From contig NZ_CP077800.1 in NCBI RefSeq assembly GCF_019112525.1, positions 868,001 to 932,000 on the forward strand: 64,000 nucleotides of DNA, written 5' to 3'. Source of the stretch: Modestobacter sp. L9-4 (lineage in GTDB: Bacteria > Actinomycetota > Actinomycetes > Mycobacteriales > Geodermatophilaceae). Both the position numbers and the translations under genes were made by a program. Of this stretch, positions 47,926 through 56,090 are shown piece after piece. Position 1 is the stretch's first letter; each line of letters begins with the position of its first letter. The notes beneath the pieces are model-generated. The model made no database searches, had not been told where the DNA came from, and saw nothing but the letters and a program-made list of their open reading frames with translations.

Positions 47926-50250
47926 TTGTCGAGCCCCTCCCCCGGCACGGACCCCGCATCGGACCCGGAGCTCGCCGCCGAGCAGGCCGCCGTCACCGAC
48001 CTCTACCGACGGCTGGACGCCAACCGCGAGCACGCCGTCTACCGGTTCAAGCAGGCGCTGGCGATGCCGGCGATCAACCCGCAGGCCCTCGGTGAACGGG
48101 AGGCCGCCGCCAGCTTCCAGACGCAGCGGATCACCGCCCTCGACGCCGCCGAGCACGGCCTGGTGATCGGCCGCCTCGACCGCGAGGAGCAGCCGCAGCC
48201 GCTGTACATCGGCCGCGTCGGCCTGCCCGCCGACGACCCCGCCGGTGACCCCGCGCTGGTCGACTGGCGTGCGCCGGCGTCCCGGCCGTTCTACACGGCC
48301 ACCCCCTTCCGGCCCGAGGGCGTCGTCCGCCGCCGGCACGTGCGCACCCGCGGGCGAACCGTGGTCGCGGTCAACGACGAGGTGCTGAGCATCGACGCCG
48401 CCTCCGCCGGCGACGGTCCGGCGCTCACCGGCGAGGCGGCACTGATGGCCGCGCTGACCGCCGAGCGCACCGGCCGGATGACCGACATCGTCGCCACCAT
48501 CCAGGCCGAGCAGGACGCGATCATCCGCAGCGACGCCCGCGGCGTGCTCGTCGTCCAGGGCGGGCCGGGCACCGGCAAGACCGCCGTCGCCCTGCACCGC
48601 GCGGCCTACCTGCTCTACACGCACCGCGAGCGGCTGGGCCGCAGCGGCCTGCTGGTCGTCGGCCCCACGCCGACCTTCCTGTCCTACATCGCCGACGTGC
48701 TGCCCTCCCTCGGCGAGACCGGCGTGCTGCTCGCCGGCCTGGGTCAGCTGCGCCCGGGCCTGGACGCCCGCGGCACCGAGTCCCCGGAGACCGCCGAGGT
48801 CAAGGGCCGGCTGGCCATGGTCGACGTGCTCACCGCCGCCGTCCGCGACCGGCAGACGCTGGGCCGCGGCGTCCGGGAGCTGGTCATCGACGGGGTGCGC
48901 ATCTCGCTGCGCCCGGCCGACCTGACCCGCGCCCGCACCGCCGGACGCCGGGCCTCCCGGCAGCACAACCTCGGCCGCCCGGCCTTCGCCCGCGCCGTGG
49001 CCGACCTGGTCACCGAGCGGTACGTGGGCCGGATCGGCGCCGACGTGCGCGGCGGGGAGACCCTGCTCGACAGCCGGGACGTCGACGCGCTCCGCTCGGA
49101 GGTCATCAGCGACCCCGCGGTGCGCCGGCTGGTCGAGGAGCTGTGGCCCAAGCTCACGCCCGAGGAGCTGCTGGCCGACCTGCTCACCTCCCCCGACCGG
49201 CTCAGGCGGGCGACGAAGAACTGGACCGAGGAGGACCGGGCACTGCTGCTGCGCACCGACGGCACCGCCTGGACCCCGGCCGACGTCCCGCTGCTGGAGG
49301 AGGCCGACGAGCTGCTCGGCTACGACGACAGCGCCGAGCGGGCCGCCGAGGCCCGCCGTCAGCGTCGCGAGCGGGCCGAGGCCCAGGACACCCTGGACAT
49401 GCTGCACGGCTCGCGCTCCACCGACCTCGAGGACGACGAGGAGGGCGAGGAGCTCACCGCCGGCGACCTGCTGGACGCCGAGTCGCTGGCCGCCCGCAAC
49501 GCCGAGGTCGACTACCGCACCACGGCCGAGCGGGCCGCCGCCGACCGCACCTGGACCTTCGGGCACGTGGTGGTCGACGAGGCGCAGGAGCTGTCGGCGA
49601 TGACCTGGCGGCTGCTGGTGCGCCGCTGCCCCACCCGGTCGATGACCGTCGTCGGCGACCTCGCGCAGACCGGCAGCCTGGCCGGCGCGCAGGCCTGGGG
49701 CGAGGCGCTGCGGCCCTCGGTCGGCGACGCGCACTGGCGGCTGGCCGAGCTCACCGTCAACTACCGGACGCCCGCGGAGATCATGGCCGTGGCGGCCGCG
49801 GTCCTGGCGGCCGGTGGTGCACAGACCTCCGCCCCGCGGTCCGTGCGCAGGACCGGCGTCCCGCCGACCGAGGAGCGGGCCGCCGAGGCCGAGCTGCCGA
49901 CGCGGGTGGCCGAGGTCGCCGCCGAGCTCGCCGGGCTGGGCGGCACGGTCGCGGTGATCGTGCCGCCGAGCCGGCTGACCGCCACCCTGGACGCCGTCCG
50001 GCAGCAGCTGCCCACCGCGCAGGCCGGCGCGGACGCCGACTCCCGCCGCGCACCGGTGGTGCTGGTGCCCGGCGAGGCCAAGGGCCTGGAGTTCGACTCG
50101 GTGGTGCTGGTCGACCCGTGCGCGGTGCTCGCCGAGGGCGTGCGCGGGTACAGCGACCTCTACGTGGCCCTCACCCGGTCCACCCAGCGCCTGGCCGTCG
50201 TCCACCCCGGCGAGCTCCCCGAGGAGCTGTCCACCCTCGTCCCCGCCTGA
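47926..50250 (+). CDS. helD: HelD/HelR-type RNA polymerase-recycling ATPase
   Basis: About 774 residues. The N-terminal coiled-coil arm (ELAAEQAAVTDLYRRLDANREHA) and IGRVGLPADDPAGDPALVDWRAPASRPFYTATPF precede an UvrD/Rep-like SF1 core. Walker A is VVQGGPGTGKTAVALHRAAYLLY near 212-235. WTFGHVVVDEAQELSAMTWRLL is Walker B (DEAQ), VVGDLAQTGS motif III, LTVNYRTPAEI motif IV, and GEAKGLEFDSVVLVDP motif V. HelD releases stalled RNA polymerase from nucleic acid; actinobacterial HelR can also displace rifamycins. TTG 47926 is 9 nt after AGGAG; a TTG at 47917 is an alternative. Confidence 0.9.
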   Translation: MSSPSPGTDPASDPELAAEQAAVTDLYRRLDANREHAVYRFKQALAMPAINPQALGEREAAASFQTQRITALDAAEHGLVIGRLDREEQPQPLYIGRVGLPADDPAGDPALVDWRAPASRPFYTATPFRPEGVVRRRHVRTRGRTVVAVNDEVLSIDAASAGDGPALTGEAALMAALTAERTGRMTDIVATIQAEQDAIIRSDARGVLVVQGGPGTGKTAVALHRAAYLLYTHRERLGRSGLLVVGPTPTFLSYIADVLPSLGETGVLLAGLGQLRPGLDARGTESPETAEVKGRLAMVDVLTAAVRDRQTLGRGVRELVIDGVRISLRPADLTRARTAGRRASRQHNLGRPAFARAVADLVTERYVGRIGADVRGGETLLDSRDVDALRSEVISDPAVRRLVEELWPKLTPEELLADLLTSPDRLRRATKNWTEEDRALLLRTDGTAWTPADVPLLEEADELLGYDDSAERAAEARRQRRERAEAQDTLDMLHGSRSTDLEDDEEGEELTAGDLLDAESLAARNAEVDYRTTAERAAADRTWTFGHVVVDEAQELSAMTWRLLVRRCPTRSMTVVGDLAQTGSLAGAQAWGEALRPSVGDAHWRLAELTVNYRTPAEIMAVAAAVLAAGGAQTSAPRSVRRTGVPPTEERAAEAELPTRVAEVAAELAGLGGTVAVIVPPSRLTATLDAVRQQLPTAQAGADADSRRAPVVLVPGEAKGLEFDSVVLVDPCAVLAEGVRGYSDLYVALTRSTQRLAVVHPGELPEELSTLVPA

Positions 50251-50279
50251 GGGACCCGGGCGACGTCGCGGCGCGCCAT

Positions 50280-50336
50280 CGACTGTGCACCCAGCGGGCT
50301 GACCCCGGCTCGCCGACCCCGCTGGGGGCACAGTCG
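50280..50336. repeat. 57-bp palindromic repeat, copy A
   Basis: CGACTGTGC (50280-50288) pairs with GCACAGTCG (50328-50336). Inside it CCCAGCGGG (50290-50298) pairs with CCCGCTGGG (50318-50326). It lies between the convergent helD and AbiEi/DUF559-like genes, and so may also act as a terminator. Copies B-D share its length and end sequences. Confidence 0.8.
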
Positions 50337-50353
50337 GTGGCCGCGCAGCCCAC

Positions 50354-51220
50354 TCAAGTGGCCAGCAGGGCGGCGATGCGGGCGACGAGCGCCTCGGGGC
50401 GGTAGAGGTCGGCGGCGGTCACGAAGACGACGCGCCAGCCGGCGGCGGTGAGCCGGTTCAGCCGCTGCCGGTCTTTGGCGAACTGACCGGGCTCGGCGTG
50501 CCAGAGCCCGTCGTACTCCACGGCCACCCGGTGTGCCGGCCAGCCGAAGTCGACGTCGGCCACGAACCGGCCGCCGTGGACGACGCGGTGCTGGGCCACC
50601 GGGGCCGGCAGCCCACCCCGCCGCATCAGCAGCCGCAGCCTGGTCTCCTGCGGCGACTGCGCGAGACCGTCGGCCAGCGCGCACACCGTGCGGGCCCGGC
50701 GGCAGCCGCGCCCGGCCTGCGCGGTGGCCAGCGCCCTGACCGCTGTCAGCCCGGCGGCCCCGGACACGGTCATCCAGTCGACGGCGACCACCGCCTCGTC
50801 CAGCGGCAGCGCGGCGGCGAGCGCCACGGTGGTCGACACGGGATCGGTCACCCGGACGCCGCGGTGGGTACACACCCGGTGCGGGTCGAGGACAGCTCGG
50901 CGCACGCGCAGACCGGGAGCCCGCACCGGGTGGGCGCCCGGCGGGAGGGTCAGCTCGACGTCGTCCTCGGGCTCGGCGAGGTCCACGCCCCAGAGCACCG
51001 CGGCGCTGCGCCCGGTTACCACCGCTCCGGGCCGGAGCACGCCTGCCGCCGCCCGGGCGCGCAGGGCGTGGGTGACCGGGACGTCAGCGGCGATGTGCAC
51101 GTCCCGGAACAGCGCCCGGTACCGCGGCCCGCGCAGCACATCAGGCGTCACCAGCCCCCGGTGGACGGCCACCGAACCGCGGAACACCCCACGCAGCGGG
51201 GCATCGGCGCGGACGGACAC
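50354..51220 (-). CDS. AbiEi-like N-terminus with DUF559 (Vsr-like) nuclease domain
   Basis: A 288-residue protein. The first half resembles AbiEi-type antitoxin/regulator regions (LVTPDVLRGPRYRALFRDVHI, GAVVTGRSAAVLWGVDL, HRGVRVTDPVSTTVALA). The C-terminal domain FVADVDFGWPAHRVAVEYDGLWH, then FAKDRQRLNRLTAAGWRVVFVTAADLY, is DUF559, a Vsr-like restriction-endonuclease fold. The D...E pair of DVDF and VEYDG probably builds the metal site, with QRLNRL helix after it. AbiEi normally pairs with the AbiEii nucleotidyltransferase toxin, which is absent here. The gene is bracketed by repeat A downstream and repeats B-D upstream, which is unusual. Confidence 0.85.
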   Translation of the reverse strand: MSVRADAPLRGVFRGSVAVHRGLVTPDVLRGPRYRALFRDVHIAADVPVTHALRARAAAGVLRPGAVVTGRSAAVLWGVDLAEPEDDVELTLPPGAHPVRAPGLRVRRAVLDPHRVCTHRGVRVTDPVSTTVALAAALPLDEAVVAVDWMTVSGAAGLTAVRALATAQAGRGCRRARTVCALADGLAQSPQETRLRLLMRRGGLPAPVAQHRVVHGGRFVADVDFGWPAHRVAVEYDGLWHAEPGQFAKDRQRLNRLTAAGWRVVFVTAADLYRPEALVARIAALLAT

Positions 51221-51275
51221 CCGAGCAGCGTCCCCGAAGAGACGTCGCGCCCGGGTTCGTCGTCCACAGGTCCGC

Positions 51276-51332
51276 CGACTGTGCGCTCACCTGGCCCGAT
51301 CCGTCCTGGCGACCCCGCTGAGGGCACGGTCG
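51276..51332. repeat. 57-bp palindromic repeat, copy B
   Basis: CGACTGTGC (51276-51284) pairs with GCACGGTCG (51324-51332) with one T-G wobble. The right half keeps ACCCCGCTG before the end arm. Length and ends match copy A; the centre has diverged. It lies upstream of the AbiEi/DUF559-like start (51220). Confidence 0.72.
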
Positions 51333-51401
51333 ATCGGCACCAGCGACGGGCGGCGAGACCGGCGGCGCATCGGTCGCGGAGAAGGGTCAAGCCTGGTGCG
51401 C

Positions 51402-51458
51402 CGAGTGTGCGCACACCGGGCCGGGTACCTCTGGCGGGCCCCGCTGCGCGCACGGTGG
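51402..51458. repeat. 57-bp palindromic repeat, copy C
   Basis: Ends CGAGTGTGC (51402-51410) and GCACGGTGG (51450-51458). It shares GCGCACACCGGGC with copy D on its left side and CCCCGCTG on its right. It is the most diverged copy at its ends. Confidence 0.65.
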
Positions 51459-51513
51459 AGGGGCGGAGCAGCGCACAGCGGCTCAGAAGACGCGGTGCGG
51501 CGATCGAGTGAGA

Positions 51514-51570
51514 CGACTGTGCGCACACCGGGCTGGATCCGGCCCGCTGACCCCGCTGGGCGCACAGTCG
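51514..51570. repeat. 57-bp palindromic repeat, copy D
   Basis: CGACTGTGCGC (51514-51524) pairs perfectly with GCGCACAGTCG (51560-51570). A partial copy of the right half (CCCGCTGCGCGCACAGGCGC) continues at about 51578-51597, just before the phosphatase gene end at 51607. Copies B-D and this fragment fill most of the 386-bp gap 51221-51606. Confidence 0.75.
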
Positions 51571-51606
51571 GCGCTCGCCCGCTGCGCGCACAGGCGCACA
51601 CGGGAC

Positions 51607-53895
51607 TCAGGGGTCGCGGGTGAGCGCGAGCAGGGCGATGTCGTCGGCGCGGTGGGTGCCGGCGAGGTCGGACAGCAGCCGGTCGCACAGCTCGTCGGGG
51701 GTGGACGTCGCCGACCGGCCGGCCGCGGCCCGCAACCGCTCCAGGCCCGCGTCGATGTCGCTGCTGCGGCTCTCCACGAGCCCGTCGGTGAACAGCACCA
51801 GCGTGGCCCCGGGCGGGACGACGCCGCTCCACTCCGCCGCCGGCGCGGGCGGGGCGCCGAGCATCCGGGTGGGCACCACCGGCAGGAACTCCGCCCGGCC
51901 GTCGACGACCAGCAATGGCGGCGGGTGGCCGGCCGAGGCCACGTGCAGCTCACCGGTGGGCACGTCGAGGGTGGCGAACAGGGCGGTGGCCATCCGCTGC
52001 AGCCCCAGCAGCGGCCAGCTGGCCTGCAGCCGGTCGATGACGGCGGCCGGCGCCGGGGCCTCCACCAGCAGCGCCCGGTAGACGCTGCGCAGCTGCCCCA
52101 TGGTCGCCGCGGCGGTGATGTCGTGGCCGACGACGTCACCGACCGCGATCGCCACGTGCCGGCCGGGCAGCGGGGCGACGTCGTAGAAGTCACCGCCGAT
52201 CTCCACCCCGGAGGTGGCCGCGAGGTAGCGCACCGCCACCGTCATGCCGGGCACCGGCGGCGGGGGCGGTGGCAGCAGGGTCGCCTGCAGGACGTGCGAG
52301 GTGCGGGCCTCGAGCTCGTAGCGCTGCGCCTTGGCCATCATCAGGCTCACCTGCAGGCCCAGCTGCTCGGCGAGCTCCACGTCGGCGGCGGTGAACGGAC
52401 GCCGGCGCCGGTCGACCGCCAGCGTCATCACCCCCAGCGCCCGGCCCTCCGCCATCAGCGGGACGCTGACCAGGCTGATCAGCTCCAGGGCGCGGGCGGC
52501 GGCGACCTCCTCGGGGCTGCGCGCCATCGCGGCCAGCTCGGCCTCGTCGACGGCGGTGAACCACCGGGTGCGGCCCTCGGCCATCGCGGTGCGGGCCGGC
52601 GCCGGCAGGTCGCGGTGCGGCGGGGCCCAGGCGCGCAGCACGTCGACGAAGGGCTGGCGCCCCGGGTCGCCGTGCCGGGCCACGACCCGCTCCATGCCGT
52701 GCTCGCCCACCAGGTCCAGCACGCACAGGTCGGCCAGCCGCGGCACCACCATCTCCGCCAGCCGCTCGACGCTCTCGCCCACCCCGGCCGCCCGGGCCAG
52801 CATCCGGGCCGCGTCGAGCAGGAAGCCCGAGCGCTCGGCCTGGCGGGCGGTCTCCTCGTGCAGCCGGGCCCGCTCCAGCGCCTGACCGGCCTGCCGGCCC
52901 AGGGTGACCAGCAGGTCGACGTCGGCCGGGTCCAGCGAGCGGTGCGCGGCCGGCTCGGTGAGGCTGATGAGCTCGCCGTCGTCCGGGTCGCCGAGGGTGA
53001 GCAGCAGGGCACCCAGGTGGGTGCCGTCGGTGGTCACCGGGACGACGACCAGGTCGGTGACCCGCGCCGCCGCCGCGGCGGTGGCCAGCTCCGGCCAGGC
53101 CTCGCGCAGCGCCGCGGTCACCGGCACCGTGCGCACCCCCGAGCTGAGCACCAGCCCCACCCGGCCGGCCGAGGTGGCGTCCAGGGCGGCCAGCAGCGCG
53201 GCCGGCACGTTCTCGGCGGCGCTCAGCACCGCCGCGGGCTCGGTGGCACCGGGCCGGGCGGCGTCCGGGGCCACCAGCCACAGCGCCGCCCCGGTGGCGT
53301 GCACCGCGCGCCGGCTGCGGTGCACGACCACGGCCGCGGCGTCCGCGGTGGTCACCGCCGCGGCCAGCTCGGAGACGAACTGCTGCAGCGTGCGGGACCG
53401 GAGCCCGGAGTCCTCGGCCACCCGCTGCGCCGCCAGCAGGTCCAGCTCGTAGCGGCGGCGCGCGGTGGCCTCGAACAGGGTGGCGCGCACGATCAGCGGG
53501 CGACCGTCGGCGTCGCGCACCTCGATCGCGTTCACCAGGCAGGGCAGCAGCGAGCCGTCGGCCCGGACGACGTCCAGTGCGACCTCCCGGGCCGCCCCCT
53601 GCATGCGCAGCAGCGGGGTGAGGTGGGCGTCGTGGAACACCTGGCCGCCCAGGCTGAGCAGGTCGCGCAGCCGGGTGCGCAGCACCTCCCCCCGCGGCAG
53701 CCCCAGCCAGGTGCACATCGTCTGGTTGACCTTGACGATCGTGCCGTCGGCGAGCATCGAGAGGTAGCCGCAGGGGGCGTTCTCGTAGAGGTCCGCGGGG
53801 TCGTCGTCCAGCAGCTCGTCCAGCGCCGCCCGGACACCGTCGACCAGCCGGCGGTCGCGGGCGACGGGCCGTGCCGTCCCGCGGGCGTCGGTCAC
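51607..53895 (-). CDS. RsbP-like PAS/GAF PP2C (SpoIIE-type) phosphatase
   Basis: A 762-residue signalling phosphatase from GTG 53895. PAS region about 35-155 (ADLYENAPCGYLSMLADGTIVKVNQTMCTWLGLPR, DGSLLPCLVNAIEVRDADGRP). Two GAF-like domains follow, about 170-330 and 345-510. The C-terminal PP2C/SpoIIE domain (about 540-755) has the metal-site Asp in VEIGGDFYDVAPL and in VAIAVGDVVGHD, later HVASAGHPPPLLV, LVLFTDGLVESR and HRADDIALLAL. Such enzymes dephosphorylate STAS anti-anti-sigma factors. Translationally coupled (GTGA) to the RsbQ-like hydrolase, it mirrors rsbQ-rsbP of Bacillus. The STAS protein at 62.5 kb is a possible substrate. Confidence 0.93.
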   Translation of the reverse strand: MTDARGTARPVARDRRLVDGVRAALDELLDDDPADLYENAPCGYLSMLADGTIVKVNQTMCTWLGLPRGEVLRTRLRDLLSLGGQVFHDAHLTPLLRMQGAAREVALDVVRADGSLLPCLVNAIEVRDADGRPLIVRATLFEATARRRYELDLLAAQRVAEDSGLRSRTLQQFVSELAAAVTTADAAAVVVHRSRRAVHATGAALWLVAPDAARPGATEPAAVLSAAENVPAALLAALDATSAGRVGLVLSSGVRTVPVTAALREAWPELATAAAAARVTDLVVVPVTTDGTHLGALLLTLGDPDDGELISLTEPAAHRSLDPADVDLLVTLGRQAGQALERARLHEETARQAERSGFLLDAARMLARAAGVGESVERLAEMVVPRLADLCVLDLVGEHGMERVVARHGDPGRQPFVDVLRAWAPPHRDLPAPARTAMAEGRTRWFTAVDEAELAAMARSPEEVAAARALELISLVSVPLMAEGRALGVMTLAVDRRRRPFTAADVELAEQLGLQVSLMMAKAQRYELEARTSHVLQATLLPPPPPPVPGMTVAVRYLAATSGVEIGGDFYDVAPLPGRHVAIAVGDVVGHDITAAATMGQLRSVYRALLVEAPAPAAVIDRLQASWPLLGLQRMATALFATLDVPTGELHVASAGHPPPLLVVDGRAEFLPVVPTRMLGAPPAPAAEWSGVVPPGATLVLFTDGLVESRSSDIDAGLERLRAAAGRSATSTPDELCDRLLSDLAGTHRADDIALLALTRDP

Positions 53896-54701
53896 AGCCA
53901 GGCCCGGATGGCGGCGGAGGTCTCCTCCGGGGCGCTCAGGTGCGGACAGTGCCCGGTGGCGGAGAGCTGGACGAAGGTCGACCCGGGGACGTGCTCGTGC
54001 ACGTAGCGGCCGGCGGTGACCGGGGCGATGACGTCCTCGGCGCACTGCAGCACCAGGGTCGGCACGTCGACGCCGGCCAGGTCGGCCCGGTTGTCGGACA
54101 GGAAGGAGATGCGGGCGAACTGGCGGGCGACGTCGGGGTCGGTGCGGCAGAAGGCGGTGGTCAGCTCGGCGGCCAGCTCCGGCCGGTTGGGGTTGGCCAT
54201 GACCTGCGGGGCCATCAGCGTCGACCAGGCCAGGTGGTTGGCGTCCAGGCTCTCCAGCAGCTCCCGCAGCTGCGCGCGGCTGAAGCCACCGACGTAGTCG
54301 CCGTCGTCGACGTAGCGGGCGCTCGGGCCGACCATGACCATCGCGCCGATGCGCTCGGGCGCCATCGCGTGGGCCAGCACGCCGATCATCGCGCTGACGG
54401 AGTGCCCGACGAACACGGCGTCGGTCAGGTCCAGCTCGGTGAGGACCTCCACGACGTCCGCCGCGTAGCCGCGCAGCGAGCCGTACCGCACCGGGTCGTA
54501 GGCGGTCAGGTCGGAGTTGCCGAACCCGACGTGGTCGAAGGTGACCACCTGGTGGTCGGCGGCGAAGTGCGGCGTCACGTACCGCCACATGTGCTGGTCG
54601 CAGCCGTAGCCGTGCGCGAAGAGCATCGGCCGGGCACCGGGCGCGCCGCTGACCCGGACGTCGTTGCGCGCGCGGACGCTCACGACGGTCACCGTACTCA
54701 T
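53892..54701 (-). CDS. RsbQ-like alpha/beta hydrolase
   Basis: A 269-residue alpha/beta hydrolase. PMLFAHGYGCDQHMWRYVTPHFAADHQVVTFDHVGFGNSD is the RsbQ opening with the oxyanion HGYG. The nucleophile Ser is in FVGHSVSAMIGVL, Asp in CAEDVIAP and His in ATGHCPHLSAPEE. In Bacillus RsbQ is an energy-stress sensor that supplies a ligand needed by the PAS phosphatase RsbP; plant KAI2/D14 receptors are relatives. The order RsbQ then RsbP with a 4-nt overlap is the same here. ATG 54701 starts the gene. Confidence 0.92.
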   Translation of the reverse strand: MSTVTVVSVRARNDVRVSGAPGARPMLFAHGYGCDQHMWRYVTPHFAADHQVVTFDHVGFGNSDLTAYDPVRYGSLRGYAADVVEVLTELDLTDAVFVGHSVSAMIGVLAHAMAPERIGAMVMVGPSARYVDDGDYVGGFSRAQLRELLESLDANHLAWSTLMAPQVMANPNRPELAAELTTAFCRTDPDVARQFARISFLSDNRADLAGVDVPTLVLQCAEDVIAPVTAGRYVHEHVPGSTFVQLSATGHCPHLSAPEETSAAIRAWL

Positions 54702-54746
54702 CCGCCCACCCCCGGCACAGTCCCGCCGCGCGGTACCGGAACCGGT

Positions 54747-55994
54747 TCAGCCCGCCCGGACACCGCTCAGCACGACTCCGCTGGCCGGGCGCGCCGGGAT
54801 CCGGGACAGCGAGATGGTGAGGTCCTGCGGCGGCAGCCGGTACTGCAGCCGGGCCAGCCGGACGGCGAGGGCCGACAGCAGCGCGACGGTGACGTCCTCA
54901 CCCGGGCAGCGGTGCCCGGTGCGGGGGTCGCCGGCACCCTGGGGCACCAGCTCCCACGCGCCGATCTCGCGCACCCGGTCGCCGGCGAGGAACCGCTCGG
55001 GGCGGAAGGCGTACGGCTCGGGGAACAGCTGCGGGTCGTGGTCGGTGCCCCACAGGTCCAGCAGCACCATCGACCCGGCCGGCACCCGCTCGCCCTCCCA
55101 CTCCACCTCGCGCGGGGAGCGGCCGCCGATGAACGGCGCGAACGGGTAGAAGCGGCGCACCTCGTGGGCGAAGGCCTCGGCGAACGCCGGGTCGCCGGTG
55201 CACAGCCGCTCCCGGTTCCCCGGCCAGCGGTGCAGCGCGTGGGCGGAGAAGGCCACGAACCAGCAGACGGCGACGGTGGGCCGGACGACGTTGAGCACCT
55301 CCACCGCGGCCACCCGCGGCTCGAGCAGCTCACCGTCGGAGTCGCGGTGCGCGGCGACCGTGGCCAGCACCGAGCCGGCCGGCACGGTGCGGGCGCCGGA
55401 GCGCACCTCCTCGACGATGCCGGCCAGCCACGCCTCGCGCCGCTGCCGGACGCGGCGGGCCCGCCAGTGCCGCGGGGCACCGGTGGCGAAGCCGTCGACC
55501 AGGGTGGTGAGGTCGCGGGCCAGCGACGGCAGCTCGTCGTCGGCCACCGGGACGGCGGCCCAGTCGCAGACCCCGCGGGTGAGCACGCGGGCGGCCTCCT
55601 CCATCAGCACGACCTGCCCCTGCTCGCTCCAGCGCGGCACCGCGTCGTCCCAGGCGGCGGTGACCGCCTCGACCAGCTCGCCGACGCCGGGGCCCATCAG
55701 CAGGTGCACGAACATCGCCTTCCGCACCCGGTGCGCCTCGCCGTCCAGGGTGTGCACGGCGCCGTGCCCGAACAGCGTGCTGATCACCGGCTCGGGGAGC
55801 GCACCCCCGCGGCGCACGTGGTCCTCGTCGTAGACGAACCGCGCCCCGGCCGGGCCCTCGACGGCCAGCGCCTGACGCAGCATCACCCGGGTGCGCACGG
55901 TGTCCCGGCCGGCCGCGCGGCGCCGGTCGGGCAGCCAGGCGTAGCCCTTGGCGAGCATCGGGAGGGACTGGTCGAGCCGGGGCCGCCGCGTCAT
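54747..55994 (-). CDS. Cytochrome P450, CYP152-like fatty-acid peroxygenase
   Basis: A 415-residue haem protein. The proximal Cys is in PQGAGDPRTGHRCPGED (about residue 361). The I-helix reads VVRPTVAVCWFVAFSAHAL, with Arg-Pro where ordinary P450s have the acid-Thr pair; this is the CYP152 signature that anchors the fatty-acid carboxylate and uses H2O2 directly. EVRRFYPFAPFIGGRSP replaces the ExxR region. Products are hydroxy fatty acids or terminal alkenes. It lies 45 nt upstream of rsbQ on the same strand, so it may be cotranscribed with the stress module. Confidence 0.92.
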   Translation of the reverse strand: MTRRPRLDQSLPMLAKGYAWLPDRRRAAGRDTVRTRVMLRQALAVEGPAGARFVYDEDHVRRGGALPEPVISTLFGHGAVHTLDGEAHRVRKAMFVHLLMGPGVGELVEAVTAAWDDAVPRWSEQGQVVLMEEAARVLTRGVCDWAAVPVADDELPSLARDLTTLVDGFATGAPRHWRARRVRQRREAWLAGIVEEVRSGARTVPAGSVLATVAAHRDSDGELLEPRVAAVEVLNVVRPTVAVCWFVAFSAHALHRWPGNRERLCTGDPAFAEAFAHEVRRFYPFAPFIGGRSPREVEWEGERVPAGSMVLLDLWGTDHDPQLFPEPYAFRPERFLAGDRVREIGAWELVPQGAGDPRTGHRCPGEDVTVALLSALAVRLARLQYRLPPQDLTISLSRIPARPASGVVLSGVRAG

Positions 55995-56090
55995 GGCAGG
56001 CCCCGTGCCCAGCCCCGCAGGAGTCCACTCATCCCACCGTGTGACCCGGTCGTCCCGCTCCGTGGCCGGGTCCGCCCGCCGGTGGTCCGG

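Noticed and set aside
51276-51570. Repeats B-D as a CRISPR array
   Set aside because: Repeats are 57 bp, diverged and self-palindromic, spacing is unequal (69 and 55 bp), and there are no cas genes.
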